Source: Paraburkholderia edwinii
GTDB lineage: Bacteria; Pseudomonadota; Gammaproteobacteria; Burkholderiales; Burkholderiaceae
DNA length: 64,000 nucleotides
Assembly: GCF_019428685.1 (NCBI RefSeq)
Contig: NZ_CP080096.1
Span: 3,038,001-3,102,000 of the forward strand
Reading direction: 5' to 3'
The notes beneath the pieces were generated by a model. The model searched no databases. It was not told the origin of the DNA and saw only the letters and a list, made by a program, of their open reading frames with translations. Positions 18,626 to 27,843 of this stretch are shown here, piece by piece (the first letter of the stretch is position 1; the number at the start of each line of letters is the position of its first letter). The translations under genes and the position numbers were made by a program.

Positions 18626-19438
18626 ATGTCGACGACATCCGTTCCCTCTTCAGCCGCCGCTTCCGCCGCTACGCCCGTGCTCGAAGCACGCGGCCTGATC
18701 AAACGCTATGGCCAGGTCACCGCGCTCGACGGCTGCGATTTCGAAGTCCTGCCCGGCGAAATCATGGCCGTGATCGGCGACAACGGCGCCGGAAAATCGT
18801 CGTTGATCAAGGCGCTGTCCGGCGCCACCGTCCCCGACGAAGGCGAGATCCGTCTCGACGGCAAGCCCGTTCGATTCCGCAGTCCGCTCGATGCGCGCGA
18901 ACAGGGTATCGAAACCGTCTACCAGGACCTCGCCGTCGCTCCGGCGATGAGCATCGCCGAAAATCTGTTTCTGGCGCGCGAGCTGCGCAAACCGGGTTGG
19001 CGCGGCTCGCTGCTCAAGATGATCGACAAGCGCCGCATGCTCGAAGAAGCGACCGCCCATATGAAAGACCTGCAAATCGGCATCCGTTCGATGCGTCAGG
19101 CCGTCGAAACGCTCTCGGGCGGCCAGCGCCAGGGCGTGGCCGTTGCGCGCAGCGCGGCTTTCGCGCGGCACGTCGTGATCCTCGACGAACCGACCGCCGC
19201 GCTCGGCGTGAAGGAAGGCAACATGGTGCTCGAACTGATTCGCCGCGTTCGCGATCGCGGGCTGCCGGTCATTCTGATCAGCCACAACATGCCGCACGTG
19301 TTCGAGATCGCGGATCGAATCCATATCCAGCGTCTCGGACGGCGCGCGGCGCTCGTGAATCGCAAGGACATCCATATGTCCGAAGCGGTCGCGATCATGA
19401 CCGGCGCAAAAGAGGCGGACGTGAAGGCGATTGCATGA
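18626..19438 (+). CDS. frcA: Sugar ABC transporter ATP-binding protein, single domain (FrcA-like)
   Basis: 270 residues with one nucleotide-binding domain: Walker A 'GDNGAGKSS', Q-loop 'YQDL', signature 'LSGGQRQGVAVARS', Walker B 'VVILDEPTAALG' and switch His in 'LISHNM'. Most CUT2 sugar importers use a fused two-domain ATPase of about 500 residues; the single-domain form is a hallmark of FrcA. I chose ATG 18626, with GGAG 6 bp upstream, over ATG 18614. It energises FrcB-FrcC transport. The 15 Ala/Ser-rich residues before 'LEARGLIKRYG' are not conserved. Confidence 0.9.
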   Translation: MSTTSVPSSAAASAATPVLEARGLIKRYGQVTALDGCDFEVLPGEIMAVIGDNGAGKSSLIKALSGATVPDEGEIRLDGKPVRFRSPLDAREQGIETVYQDLAVAPAMSIAENLFLARELRKPGWRGSLLKMIDKRRMLEEATAHMKDLQIGIRSMRQAVETLSGGQRQGVAVARSAAFARHVVILDEPTAALGVKEGNMVLELIRRVRDRGLPVILISHNMPHVFEIADRIHIQRLGRRAALVNRKDIHMSEAVAIMTGAKEADVKAIA

Positions 19439-19512
19439 TGCTTGCGACGACCGCCACGCACGCAAACGCAAGCAACCTTTGCGTGCGCATCTAAAGCCCG
19501 CTCACGATAACC

Positions 19513-20736
19513 ATGGACACTGGCACCCGCTCGCCGCTCAAACGCACGGTCGGCTCGAACCAGGTCGGCATGCGCCAGTTCAACGAGCGCATCGTGCTAC
19601 AGGCGATCCGCTTGCACGGACCGCTGCCGAAGGCCGATGTCGGTCGGCTGACGCGCCTGTCGATGCAGACCGTTTCGATGATCATCGACCGGCTGATCGA
19701 CGACGGCCTGCTCGTCAAGCAGGCGCGCGTGCGCGGCCGCATCGGTCAGCCCTCCGTGCCGATTGCGCTGCGGCCTGAAGGCGCGTACACGATCGGCATC
19801 AAGGTCGGGCGGCGCAGCCTCGACGTACTCGCCATGGATTTCGTGGGCAGCGTCTGCTGCCGCGAGGTGCTCGAGTATGCGTACCCGGACCCGCGCACGC
19901 TCTTTCCCGCACTGGAAAACAAGCTCGCGCGCGTGAACGATGCGCTAGGAGCAGCGAGAAAACGCAACGTGGTTGGCGTCGGCGTCGCAGCGCCATTATG
20001 GTTAGGCGGCTGGCACGAATTTCTCGGCGCACCGCGCGACGCGCTCGATGCATGGCGCGACATCGATATCCGCGCGCGCATCGCGACGATGACCGGCTTG
20101 CCGGTCGAGTTCGCCAAGGACACAACCGCGGCCTGCGCAGCCGAACTCGTGATGGGCCAGGGGCGCGGCATCCATCATTTCCTGTATCTGTTCGTCGGTA
20201 CGTTTATCGGCGGCGGCCTCGTGATCGACGGGCGCCTGCATGGCGGGCCGCACGATAACGCGGGCGCGGTCGGTTCGATTCCGCTTGCCGGCCGTGCACG
20301 CGACCCCGCGCGGCAGTTGCTGCACGCGGCATCGGGCTTCGTGCTCGAGCGCCTGTTCACCGAGGCCGGCGCGCCGCCCGCCGCCGCGCACGATCATCGC
20401 GCGTTATCCGCGGACCTGTGGCGGCTGACCGAGCAATGGCTCGACACCGCATGCCCCGCCATCGCAAGCGCGCTGACCAACGCGGCGGCGTTGCTCGATC
20501 TGGAAGCCGTGGTGATCGACGGCGAGCTGGACCGTCAGTTGTTGCGCGAAATCATTCGGCGTACCGAACGCGTGCTCGACCGCTACGAATGGGAGGGCAT
20601 CGTGCGCCCGCAATTGCTCGAGGGAACGATCGGCTCCGACGCGCGCGCCATGGGTGGCGCGATTCTGCCGCTCTACGCGCATTTCGCGCCCGTGCACGAA
20701 CTCTTTCTGAAGCCTGCGGCCGAAGCCGGTCTCTAG
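19513..20736 (+). CDS. ROK-family transcriptional regulator without kinase signature
   Basis: 407 residues: an N-terminal winged helix (about 20-75, 'GPLPKADVGRLTRLSMQTVS') and a C-terminal ROK/ASKHA domain. The ASKHA glycine motif is seen ('GTFIGGGLVIDGRLHGG'), but the zinc-binding cysteines of ROK proteins (C-x-C-G-x-x-G-C) are absent and the usual 'AGE-GH' reads 'AGAVGS'. The DNA-binding form without sugar-kinase activity is therefore likely. It sits 74 bp after frcA on the same strand and presumably represses the frc operon until its sugar binds. Its stop codon touches the stop codon of the convergent PBP gene with no gap. Confidence 0.85.
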   Translation: MDTGTRSPLKRTVGSNQVGMRQFNERIVLQAIRLHGPLPKADVGRLTRLSMQTVSMIIDRLIDDGLLVKQARVRGRIGQPSVPIALRPEGAYTIGIKVGRRSLDVLAMDFVGSVCCREVLEYAYPDPRTLFPALENKLARVNDALGAARKRNVVGVGVAAPLWLGGWHEFLGAPRDALDAWRDIDIRARIATMTGLPVEFAKDTTAACAAELVMGQGRGIHHFLYLFVGTFIGGGLVIDGRLHGGPHDNAGAVGSIPLAGRARDPARQLLHAASGFVLERLFTEAGAPPAAAHDHRALSADLWRLTEQWLDTACPAIASALTNAAALLDLEAVVIDGELDRQLLREIIRRTERVLDRYEWEGIVRPQLLEGTIGSDARAMGGAILPLYAHFAPVHELFLKPAAEAGL

Positions 20737-23700
20737 CTATTTCGCCGCCGGCTGCCCGCTTGCCGCCGCGACGCGCCTCTCCGCCCGCTGCGACGGCGTA
20801 TCGAGCAGCGGCTGCAGTGCAGCCCCCATCGACTTCACCAACTGCACCGACAGCGCGCTCGTGAAGTCGAAACGGCCCGCATAGGGTTCATGCACGACGG
20901 CCGTCATGGTGCCGAAATACCGGTCGCCGATCTCGAATACAAACGTCGCCGTGCGATTGACCTTGCGCGATTCGATCAAACGCCCGCCCTTTGCATAGAC
21001 ATTGAAGCGCTGATCGCCCGTGCCGGTCTTGCCCGATACGGGCAGCACCTGGCCATTCGGAAACCGAAGGCCGTCCGCCAGCCGGCGCGCGGTGCCGCCC
21101 GCGACGACATCGCGCACCAGCGACTGCACGACACGCGCGATATCGGGCGACAGCACCTGATCAGGCTGCGCCTGCGCGCGCGTAAAGCGCGTTTCATACG
21201 GCGTGCCCTTCGCAAATTCGAGGTCCGTAATACTGTGTGTCGGCACCTGCTTGCCGCCGTTCGAAATAATGCCGATCAGCTGTGCGAGCGCGGCCGGCCG
21301 ATCGCCCGACGCGCCGATCGCCGCGCCATACGACGGCGTAAGTTTCGCAAACGGGTAGCCGAGCGCGCGCCACGACTTGCCGATCTCCTCATACGCGCGC
21401 TGCTCGACCATGCGCTTGATGCGGCGATTCTGCGTCGCGTGATAACGCGTCTTGAAGAGCCACTTGTAAGCATCGGTGCGCGCGTCGCGGCTCGCTTCCT
21501 GCACCTCATTGAGGCTCGCATCGGGATGCGTGCGCAGATAGTTGACGGTCCACAGTTCGAGCGGATGCACGCTCGAAATATAGCCGCGGTCGTTCAGGTT
21601 GAACTTGTCGATGCTGTACTTCGTATAGAGATCCGCCAGATCTACATTGCCGAGAATGCCTTCGTCGGGTGTGCCCTTGAGCGCCGCGCGCATCTGCACG
21701 TTGAACCATTCCTGCGATGCGTCGGGCGCGACACTACGCAATACCGTTGCGACCTTGGGCGGCGTTTTGCGCACCGTGCGCAGCAACGCGGCGAGCGCGT
21801 CGTCGGGCGTCTTGCCGTGATACTTCGTGTAGAAGCGGTTCATATAAACGCGGCTTTCCTGATCCGCGAAGCGCGTCAGATACATCTTGCGCGCGGCCGG
21901 GTCGTCGAGCCATTGCGTGCTCGGGCCCGACGTCTGGATCATTTCGTAGTGGACGATATCGCGCATCATCCGCACGAAAACCAGATTCACCGAATGCTGG
22001 AAAGCACGATGCACGGTCAGGATGCGGCCGTTGTCGCTCGATTCGAAATTGCTGAATACCTGCCCGCCGCCGCCCGTGAAAAACATCTCGCCGGCGCTCG
22101 CCGAATACTTGCGCTCGGTCGCCGCATCGAGCATCGCGGGCAGCGAGTGATCCTTCGTATGCAGCAGATAATCGATCGCCCAGCGCGTCAACCCGTCGGA
22201 CGGATCGGGCTTGACCGCACGCAGTTCGTCGTCGCTCATCGACGCATAGCGTCCATGCAGTTCTTCGACGATCTGCAGATACGTCACAATCGTGCGCAGT
22301 TTCGCCGTCGAACCGAGGTTCAAACGCGCGCCCTGGTTGATATCGAACGGCTGGTCAACGCTATCGGTCTGCACGCGCGTCAGGTTTTGCCCGCCGTGCT
22401 TTTCGAACAATGTGAAGCTATACGAAATTTTCGACGGGTCGTCTTGCGGGCGCAGCATGTCCTTGCCGTACAGACCCGCGGCCCGCGCGCCGTCCTTGGT
22501 TTGCGCAGCGGCGAGCCGGTCGCTGACCGCCTGTTGCACTTCGTTGTCGAGCGTCGCGGTTGCGGTCAGATCGAGGCGGTCGAGATCGTACAGATTGCTT
22601 ACGCCCAATGCGGTCATCAGATGCGAACGCAGCGACGTCACCGCCTTGCGCGCAACGAACGACTCCGTCGCCGGCGGCAACGACGCACGATGCAATTCGA
22701 CCGGCGCCGAGAGCGCCGCGTCGCGTAGCGCAACCGAAATCGCACCGCCGCTCGCGAGCAGCCGCAAATAACTGTCGGTCAACGAGGCGAGATCCTCATT
22801 CTTGCGCAACAGGAAATGCGACGGTCCGCGCTGCGCGATCATCAGCGACAGCACCTGGCGGAACGCAAGGCCCTGCTCAGGCAAGTTCTGTTCGGTCTGA
22901 GGCGCGGCAAGAATGCGGTTCACCTCGTCGAAATCGCGGCCATACCATGCGGCGAGCCCGTCGCCGATTCCGTTGATTTCGCCGATGCCCGGCTGCGCCG
23001 CGAGCGGCACCGAATTCAGATAACGCACGACGATCTGCTGGCGCGCTTCCATCGTGCGCGGTCCGTCCAGATACGCGCGCACCGAAGCCGATGCGATTTG
23101 CCGCAGCTTTTCCTGCGGCGTCGCGGTGCGGCCACCCGGCGAATGCCGGAATTTCTCGATCTGCGTCGCGAGCGTGCTGCCGCCCGGCTGCGGCTGGTTA
23201 TGGTTGAAAAAGCGCAGTCCCTGGTCGGCGAGCGCGCGGCCAAAGCGCGTCCAGTCGATCGCCGGGTTGCGGTTCGGTTGATCTGCGTCAAGCAAATGAC
23301 GGTCTTCGATAAAAAGCAGCCCGTTGACGATCAGCGGGGGAATCGCGTCGAAGCCGCTGTAGATCCGTTTGGGATAATCGTCGCCGAACAGTTGAATGCC
23401 GGTCGAATCGTAAAGGCGCAAGCCGGCCTGGTCTTTCTCTTCGAAGGGGATGAACAGGCCATCGTCGGCAAGCGACAGCATGCGGTCCGAATCGCGCGCC
23501 TGGGATGCGACTGCGAAACCGCGTTCGCGCAGCCGCCGTTCGATCGACGGCAACAGCGAGTATCCAAGCCGGATATCGTAAGGGCCGTCCTTCGGAAAAC
23601 GAATATTGTCGCTTGGGCCCGTCGCAACGGTGAAACCGACTTCGCTGGTGAGCTCCGACAGATACCGCGCCTGTAGCCGCGAGGTATCCATTTCGATCTG

Positions 23701-23826
23701 CACGACGCGCACGCCGGCCGCGACCGCCACCAGAAACGCTAAAAATATGCCCCACTTCAGCCACTTCCAGGTGGACGTAGTGCCGGAGGTACGCAGCGGC
23801 GGAACGCGAAGCAGCGGCCGATTCAT
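20737..23826 (-). CDS. Bifunctional (class A) penicillin-binding protein, unusual long form
   Basis: 1029 residues with one N-terminal membrane helix (about 25-43) and the rest periplasmic. Glycosyltransferase (GT51) features: catalytic Glu174 in 'IEDRH', the downstream 'NPAIDWTRFGRAL', 'GGSTLATQ' (215-222) and 'TPQEKLRQ'. Transpeptidase features: 'GSTAK' with Ser506 and Lys509, 'HSVN' (SxN box) and 'SGKTGTG' near residue 945. It polymerises and crosslinks peptidoglycan. It is longer than E. coli PBP1a/1b, and the GT motif 'EDR-F--H-G-D' is altered by an insertion between EDR and the following Asp. I start at ATG 23826, with AAGGAG upstream. It is probably monocistronic; the divergent neighbour is an FAD oxidase. 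Confidence 0.9.
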   Translation of the reverse strand: MNRPLLRVPPLRTSGTTSTWKWLKWGIFLAFLVAVAAGVRVVQIEMDTSRLQARYLSELTSEVGFTVATGPSDNIRFPKDGPYDIRLGYSLLPSIERRLRERGFAVASQARDSDRMLSLADDGLFIPFEEKDQAGLRLYDSTGIQLFGDDYPKRIYSGFDAIPPLIVNGLLFIEDRHLLDADQPNRNPAIDWTRFGRALADQGLRFFNHNQPQPGGSTLATQIEKFRHSPGGRTATPQEKLRQIASASVRAYLDGPRTMEARQQIVVRYLNSVPLAAQPGIGEINGIGDGLAAWYGRDFDEVNRILAAPQTEQNLPEQGLAFRQVLSLMIAQRGPSHFLLRKNEDLASLTDSYLRLLASGGAISVALRDAALSAPVELHRASLPPATESFVARKAVTSLRSHLMTALGVSNLYDLDRLDLTATATLDNEVQQAVSDRLAAAQTKDGARAAGLYGKDMLRPQDDPSKISYSFTLFEKHGGQNLTRVQTDSVDQPFDINQGARLNLGSTAKLRTIVTYLQIVEELHGRYASMSDDELRAVKPDPSDGLTRWAIDYLLHTKDHSLPAMLDAATERKYSASAGEMFFTGGGGQVFSNFESSDNGRILTVHRAFQHSVNLVFVRMMRDIVHYEMIQTSGPSTQWLDDPAARKMYLTRFADQESRVYMNRFYTKYHGKTPDDALAALLRTVRKTPPKVATVLRSVAPDASQEWFNVQMRAALKGTPDEGILGNVDLADLYTKYSIDKFNLNDRGYISSVHPLELWTVNYLRTHPDASLNEVQEASRDARTDAYKWLFKTRYHATQNRRIKRMVEQRAYEEIGKSWRALGYPFAKLTPSYGAAIGASGDRPAALAQLIGIISNGGKQVPTHSITDLEFAKGTPYETRFTRAQAQPDQVLSPDIARVVQSLVRDVVAGGTARRLADGLRFPNGQVLPVSGKTGTGDQRFNVYAKGGRLIESRKVNRTATFVFEIGDRYFGTMTAVVHEPYAGRFDFTSALSVQLVKSMGAALQPLLDTPSQRAERRVAAASGQPAAK

Positions 23827-24112
23827 GGTGGCGTCTCCTTGCAGATGCCAGACCACAAAAAATGCGACTCGTATCAGTCTAGCGCGTAACGGAGGTTTGC
23901 GAATGACCACAGCGCAAAGTGGTGCCTGCAATGAGTACGCTACGCAACACTCGTGCCGCGGCGTTCGCTGCAATGCCGCGCCGGGCGGGCTTTTCCGGCT
24001 TGGCGCATGCGTGCCAGACCCGATGCCGGCGCACCCTTCCCCTATGGAAAGCCCGATAGGAGCGGCGCCGAATTTTCAGTACCATAGCCGCCCGTTTCAA
24101 GCGGAACCGCTT

Positions 24113-25429
24113 ATGCAAAGCTTCTACGAAGCGACCGTCAGCCGGCCTGAACGTCCGCGTTTGACCGGCCGGCACAGCACTCGCGTATGCATCGTCGGCG
24201 GCGGCCTGGCCGGCCTGTCGACTGCGCTCGGGCTTGCCGAGCGCGGCGTGCGCGAGGTCGTCGTGCTCGAAGCGGAACAGGTCGGCTTCGGCGCATCGGG
24301 GCGCAACGGCGGTTTCGTGTTCGGCGGCTATAGCCTCGACTGCGCGGACCTGCTGAGCATTCTCGGGCCGTCACGTGCGCGCGAACTGTACGCGCTGACC
24401 ACCGATGCGGTCGATCTGATGCGCGAGCGCATTCGCCGCTATCGCATCGATTGCGATGCCACCGATGCCGGCGTGATTCTCGCGAACTGGTTCGACGAGC
24501 CGGCGCGGCTCGAGGCTCAACGCCGGTTGATGAAGGAATCGTTCGGCGTCGACTGGGAACCGCTCGATCGGCGCGAACTCGCGGCAAAGCTCAAAACCAC
24601 GCGTTATCACGGCGGTCTTTTCGAGCGCCATGCATTTCACTTTCATCCGTTGAAGTATGTCGCCGGCATCGCCGCCGCGGCGAGCGACACCGGTGTCCGT
24701 ATTTATGAGCATTCGCCGGTGCGTGGGCTGCGCGCCCAAAGCAGCGGATTCGTCGTCGAGACCGCGGACGGCGCCGTCGACGCCGAACATGTCGTGATGG
24801 CGGGCGGCGGCTATGCGCGCAACGTCTATCGGCGCGTCGAACGTGCGGTGCTGCCGATCGCCACCTACGTGATCGCAACCGAACCGCTCGGCGAGAGACT
24901 CAAAGAGGCGATCGACTGCGCGTCGGCCGTCTACGACACGCGCTTTGCATTCGACTACTACCGGCCGCTGCCCGATACGCGCATTTTGTGGGGCGGCCGG
25001 ATCTCGATTGTCGAGCGCACGCCGCAGGCCATCATGCGGCTCTTACGCGGCGATTTGCTAAAGGTGTATCCGCAACTGCACGACGTGCGCATCGACTACG
25101 CATGGGGCGGCCTGATGAGCTATGCGCGTCACAAGATGCCGCAGATCGGTCAAAGCGCGGATGGCGTCTGGTATGCGGTCGGCTTCGGCGGCCATGGCAT
25201 GGCGCCGACCACCGTTTGCGGCGAACTGCTCGCGGCGGCTATCAGCGGCGAAAAGCCGGTGCCCGAGGCGTTTGCGGAGTTCGGTTTGACGCCCACGTTC
25301 GGCGCTTTCGGACTCGCCGCCGCACAATTGACTTACTCCGCCATGCAGACGCGCGATGCTTTTGCTGCGAGATCTACAGCGAAATCGGCGGCGAAACTCC
25401 ATGCGAAGCGGCGCACGCCATCACGCTAA
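24113..25429 (+). CDS. FAD-dependent amine oxidase, DAO family (PuuB-like)
   Basis: 438 residues. N-terminal Rossmann motif 'VCIVGGGLAGLSTALGLAE' (25-43), second flavin contact 'FGASGRNGGFVFGGY', and C-terminal 'GVWYAVGFGGHGMAPTT' typical of gamma-glutamylputrescine oxidase and related glycine-oxidase-fold enzymes, which oxidise secondary or primary amines to imines with H2O2 release. It has no signal peptide. ATG 24113 precedes the conserved N-terminus closely; an in-frame ATG at 24044 is possible. The family-typical aldehyde dehydrogenase or glutamine synthetase-like partners are not adjacent, so a role in polyamine degradation is only suggested. Confidence 0.85.
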   Translation: MQSFYEATVSRPERPRLTGRHSTRVCIVGGGLAGLSTALGLAERGVREVVVLEAEQVGFGASGRNGGFVFGGYSLDCADLLSILGPSRARELYALTTDAVDLMRERIRRYRIDCDATDAGVILANWFDEPARLEAQRRLMKESFGVDWEPLDRRELAAKLKTTRYHGGLFERHAFHFHPLKYVAGIAAAASDTGVRIYEHSPVRGLRAQSSGFVVETADGAVDAEHVVMAGGGYARNVYRRVERAVLPIATYVIATEPLGERLKEAIDCASAVYDTRFAFDYYRPLPDTRILWGGRISIVERTPQAIMRLLRGDLLKVYPQLHDVRIDYAWGGLMSYARHKMPQIGQSADGVWYAVGFGGHGMAPTTVCGELLAAAISGEKPVPEAFAEFGLTPTFGAFGLAAAQLTYSAMQTRDAFAARSTAKSAAKLHAKRRTPSR

Positions 25430-25533
25430 GCGATGCGAATCAAACCGCTGCAAGATACACAAAATCGCCGCCTTTCCGTCGTTCATCATTGACTGCCGAT
25501 TCGGCTTCTGGCTGGGCACGACCCTTGCGCCGA

Positions 25534-25539
25534 TATAAT
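25534..25539 (+). promoter_or_regulatory. Perfect -10 box before small lipoprotein gene
   Basis: TATAAT at 25534-25539, 48 bp before the ATG at 25587. No good -35 hexamer lies at 16-18 bp spacing. Confidence 0.5.
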
Positions 25540-25586
25540 TTCATCCTGTGTCACTACCATTTGCCGTTTGAATATCAAGGAGCGCC

Positions 25587-25937
25587 ATGAGGAATCCGTT
25601 CAAAGCATCGTTATATACCGCCGCCCTGCTCGTCCCTTTTGCGCTTGGCGCATGTGCGCAATTTCAGCACAATCCCGATGCAGGCGATCCGGAAAACGAC
25701 CAGATGACCAATCGCCCGGTTAACGATGTCGTTCAATGCCTCGAACAGGAAGCGAAAAAGCACGATACAAAGGTCACCACCTCGCCTATTCCTCAAGGCA
25801 CGATGCTTGACTTCGGCGATTCGAATATCGTCAAGGTCCGCACCGATAACGGCGGCACCACCTACCGCTATTACGCAGGCAAGCGGCACATGTCGAACAT
25901 GTGGATCGAAGGGGCCAGCAAGACATGCGCGCCGTGA
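25587..25937 (+). CDS. Small outer-membrane-type lipoprotein, unknown function
   Basis: 116 residues. Signal peptide with lipobox 'LGAC' (Cys about residue 23), followed by 'AQ', which favours outer-membrane sorting. The mature part is about 93 residues with Cys in 'VVQCLEQEAKK' and near the C-terminus ('KTCAP'), a possible disulfide. AAGGAGCGCC precedes the ATG. I do not recognise the domain. It is monocistronic by spacing. Confidence 0.85.
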   Translation: MRNPFKASLYTAALLVPFALGACAQFQHNPDAGDPENDQMTNRPVNDVVQCLEQEAKKHDTKVTTSPIPQGTMLDFGDSNIVKVRTDNGGTTYRYYAGKRHMSNMWIEGASKTCAP

Positions 25938-26116
25938 CCTCGTGATCTAAGCGAAAGCAAACGGCAATCGATTCGACATGCGAACCCGGCAACGCCGATG
26001 CGAACGCACACAGCCCGTGTGGCGTGCTGTCGCATCCTTGTCTTAAGTGTCGTTTAAGTTTCGCTCATCAAGATGCGATGCACTCGAATCGAACCGTGAT
26101 CCGTATGAGGTGCCCG

Positions 26117-26413
26117 ATGCACAACAATGACGATAACAACACGCGTGACACTCAGAAGACCCCGGCCGATTCTTCCGCGCCGGTAGCCGCCAAGCGGCCT
26201 ACGATGCTGCGGCGGCTGCTGAGCCACCACGAGCTCGCGACGCTGCTATTGCTGTTGCACGCGCCTGTCGATGCGCATGCGAAGCCTGAAATTCCGATGC
26301 TGCAGGAAGCGGGACTGGTTGAAAGCATTGCATCGGCCGATGCCGGTGCGCCGCGTATTCGTCTGACTGATGAAGGCAACGCCGTCCTGCGCGGCCTCGG
26401 CCTCGGCGTCTGA
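26117..26413 (+). CDS. Small winged-helix-like hypothetical protein
   Basis: 98 residues if started at ATG 26117 (GAGG 6 bp upstream); ATGs further up have weaker support. After a polar N-terminus the sequence 'LLSHHELATLLLLLHAP', 'IPMLQEAGLVE' and 'PRIRLTDEGNAVLRGLGL' has the helix-helix-wing layout of small winged-helix domains ('L-T-EG---L---G'). DNA binding is thus possible but not shown. Convergent with the next gene. Confidence 0.6.
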   Translation: MHNNDDNNTRDTQKTPADSSAPVAAKRPTMLRRLLSHHELATLLLLLHAPVDAHAKPEIPMLQEAGLVESIASADAGAPRIRLTDEGNAVLRGLGLGV

Positions 26414-26430
26414 TAGCGCCGTTTCTGTCG

Positions 26431-26766
26431 TCAAGCTTGCCACACCGCGTATCCTGCCTCACGTAATCCGATCGCAAGCTCCACTTCCATATCGCGTGCG
26501 CCGTCGTACGGCATCGGATTGTAAAAGTCATACAGTTCAGGCATCAGCCGCAGACCGTAATCGCGCACATAGCGATTCGCCTGAATGTCCGCCTTGTGCC
26601 GGTCGAAGCGCAAGTCCGGGTCGAGGCCTGTCATCCCCACATACACGCAAGGCCTGGCGAAGCGATAGTCGGGATTCGCGCGCCTGAAGCGTGCTTCGTT
26701 CCATACGGTGTCGTCGAGGGCGACGACGTATACGTAATAGCGCAGCGCGGCGCCTCGTTTTTTCAT
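26431..26766 (-). CDS. GIY-YIG-like small protein
   Basis: 111 residues starting at ATG 26766 (AAAGGGAA upstream). The start 'YYVYVVALDD' and 'PCVYVGMTGLDPDLRFDRH' resemble the two short strands and the following Arg helix of GIY-YIG domains (normally GIY ... YIG ... R), and 'MEVELAIGLREAGY' could hold the catalytic-position Glu. Both tripeptides deviate (VYV, YVG). A nuclease role is uncertain. It ends 37 bp after the PAS-AraC gene and could be co-transcribed with it. Confidence 0.55.
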   Translation of the reverse strand: MKKRGAALRYYVYVVALDDTVWNEARFRRANPDYRFARPCVYVGMTGLDPDLRFDRHKADIQANRYVRDYGLRLMPELYDFYNPMPYDGARDMEVELAIGLREAGYAVWQA

Positions 26767-26803
26767 TTCCCTTTGCGGCGCACGCGCATTGTGATGCGGC
26801 GAA

Positions 26804-27646
26804 TCATGCGGCCGCGCGCTGGCGGCCATTGCCGAGCAGCAGTAACCGGTATTCGGTCGGCGTGACGCCGACGGTCGCCTTGAATTGCCGTGTGAATGCG
26901 CTGTGATCGGTATAGCCGCACAATGCGGCGACATCGGTGACCTTGTCGTGCGAGACGAGCAGCGCGGTCGCCGCATCGAGACGCGTTTTCAGCAGCACTT
27001 GCCGCGGCGTCAGATGGAACACCTTGTGGAAATAGCGTTCGAGTTGCGCAACGGACATGTCCGCCATCGACGCAAGCTGCTTCAGATTTAACGGCTGCAC
27101 ATAGTTTTGCTGGATGTACTGGACGACGATCGCAAGACGGCTGTAGGCCGGGTGACTGCTCTCATCGGCTTTCAGATCGCGTGACGTGCCCGCGAGGCCG
27201 ACAATGTGCCCCGCCGCATCGCGCAGCGGCTGCTTGCAGGTCAGGCACCAACCCGGCTGGCGGCCCGGATACAGATGCAGTTCGAGCTGATCGAGCATCT
27301 GGTTGCCGACATGAATCACCGCCTGGTCCTGCGCGGTATAGATGCGGCCGAAACGGCTCGGAAAGACGTCTTCGGCGGTCTTGCCGAGCAACGCTTCCTT
27401 TTCCTTATAACCGCAGCGCGATACCAGCGTGCGGTTGACGAGCGCATAGCGCGCTTCGGCATCCTTCACAAAGAACACGGTGTCGGGCATGGCGTCGAAG
27501 ACCGGCTCGAGCAGCGTGAAATGCGCGAGCATCGCGGTGAGCGGCGTCTCCACCGCACCGGGTTCCTGCGTCCCATAAGGACTTCCTTCGGTCGCCCCAT
27601 TGGGACTTCCTTCGGGCGCGTCCAGCGGATGAGCCAGCGTGGTCAT
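26804..27646 (-). CDS. PAS-AraC transcriptional regulator of the hydroxyproline cluster
   Basis: 280 residues: N-terminal low-complexity segment with an 8-residue repeat ('EGSPNGAT', 'EGSPYGTQ', 12-27), a PAS domain (about 40-155, 'FDAMPDTVFFVKDAEARYAL'), and a C-terminal AraC helix-turn-helix ending 'VGVTPTEYR'. The PAS domain probably senses a metabolite of the adjacent pathway. It is encoded on the same strand as and downstream of the dehydrogenase genes. The N-terminal repeat is the translation of a 24-bp intergenic-type repeat, so the true start may be further in (for example near residue 38). No strong Shine-Dalgarno is visible. Confidence 0.82.
   Translation of the reverse strand: MTTLAHPLDAPEGSPNGATEGSPYGTQEPGAVETPLTAMLAHFTLLEPVFDAMPDTVFFVKDAEARYALVNRTLVSRCGYKEKEALLGKTAEDVFPSRFGRIYTAQDQAVIHVGNQMLDQLELHLYPGRQPGWCLTCKQPLRDAAGHIVGLAGTSRDLKADESSHPAYSRLAIVVQYIQQNYVQPLNLKQLASMADMSVAQLERYFHKVFHLTPRQVLLKTRLDAATALLVSHDKVTDVAALCGYTDHSAFTRQFKATVGVTPTEYRLLLLGNGRQRAAA
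27572..27619. repeat. Two tandem 24-bp repeats inside the AraC regulator gene
   Basis: CCCATAAGGACTTCCTTCGG... (27572-27595) followed directly by CCCATTGGGACTTCCTTCGG... (27596-27619). The period is exactly 24 bp, so reading frame is kept. Two related copies occur at 27722-27769 and one at 44602-44625. Confidence 0.75.
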
Positions 27647-27721
27647 TATTTGCGGATTCCTCGTTCGCTGTGCGGTGCGGCGCGCCTGTCGCGTCGCCGG
27701 GCAGGACGTTGCCTCAACCGT

Positions 27722-27769
27722 CCCACAAGGACTTCGTTCGAGCGCTCCGAAGGGACTTCATTCGGGTGT
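27722..27769. repeat. Two tandem 24-bp repeats upstream of the AraC regulator
   Basis: CCCACAAGGACTTCGTTCGA... (27722-27745) and TCCGAAGGGACTTCATTCGG... (27746-27769), same family as 27572-27619, lying in the 197-bp space between the PAS-AraC gene and the dehydrogenase operon. Confidence 0.7.
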
Positions 27770-27843
27770 GCGGACGATTATAGGGCCGCGCGGCGCGCTA
27801 CAAAATTCGGGGCGCGCCCGAGTATGCGCGACCTTTTTGTCCT

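Noticed and set aside
20890..22728. 612-codon open frame on the + strand
   Set aside because: It lies fully antisense to the penicillin-binding protein gene, whose motifs are clear; the translation is Arg/His/Ala-rich low-complexity typical of GC-driven antisense frames.
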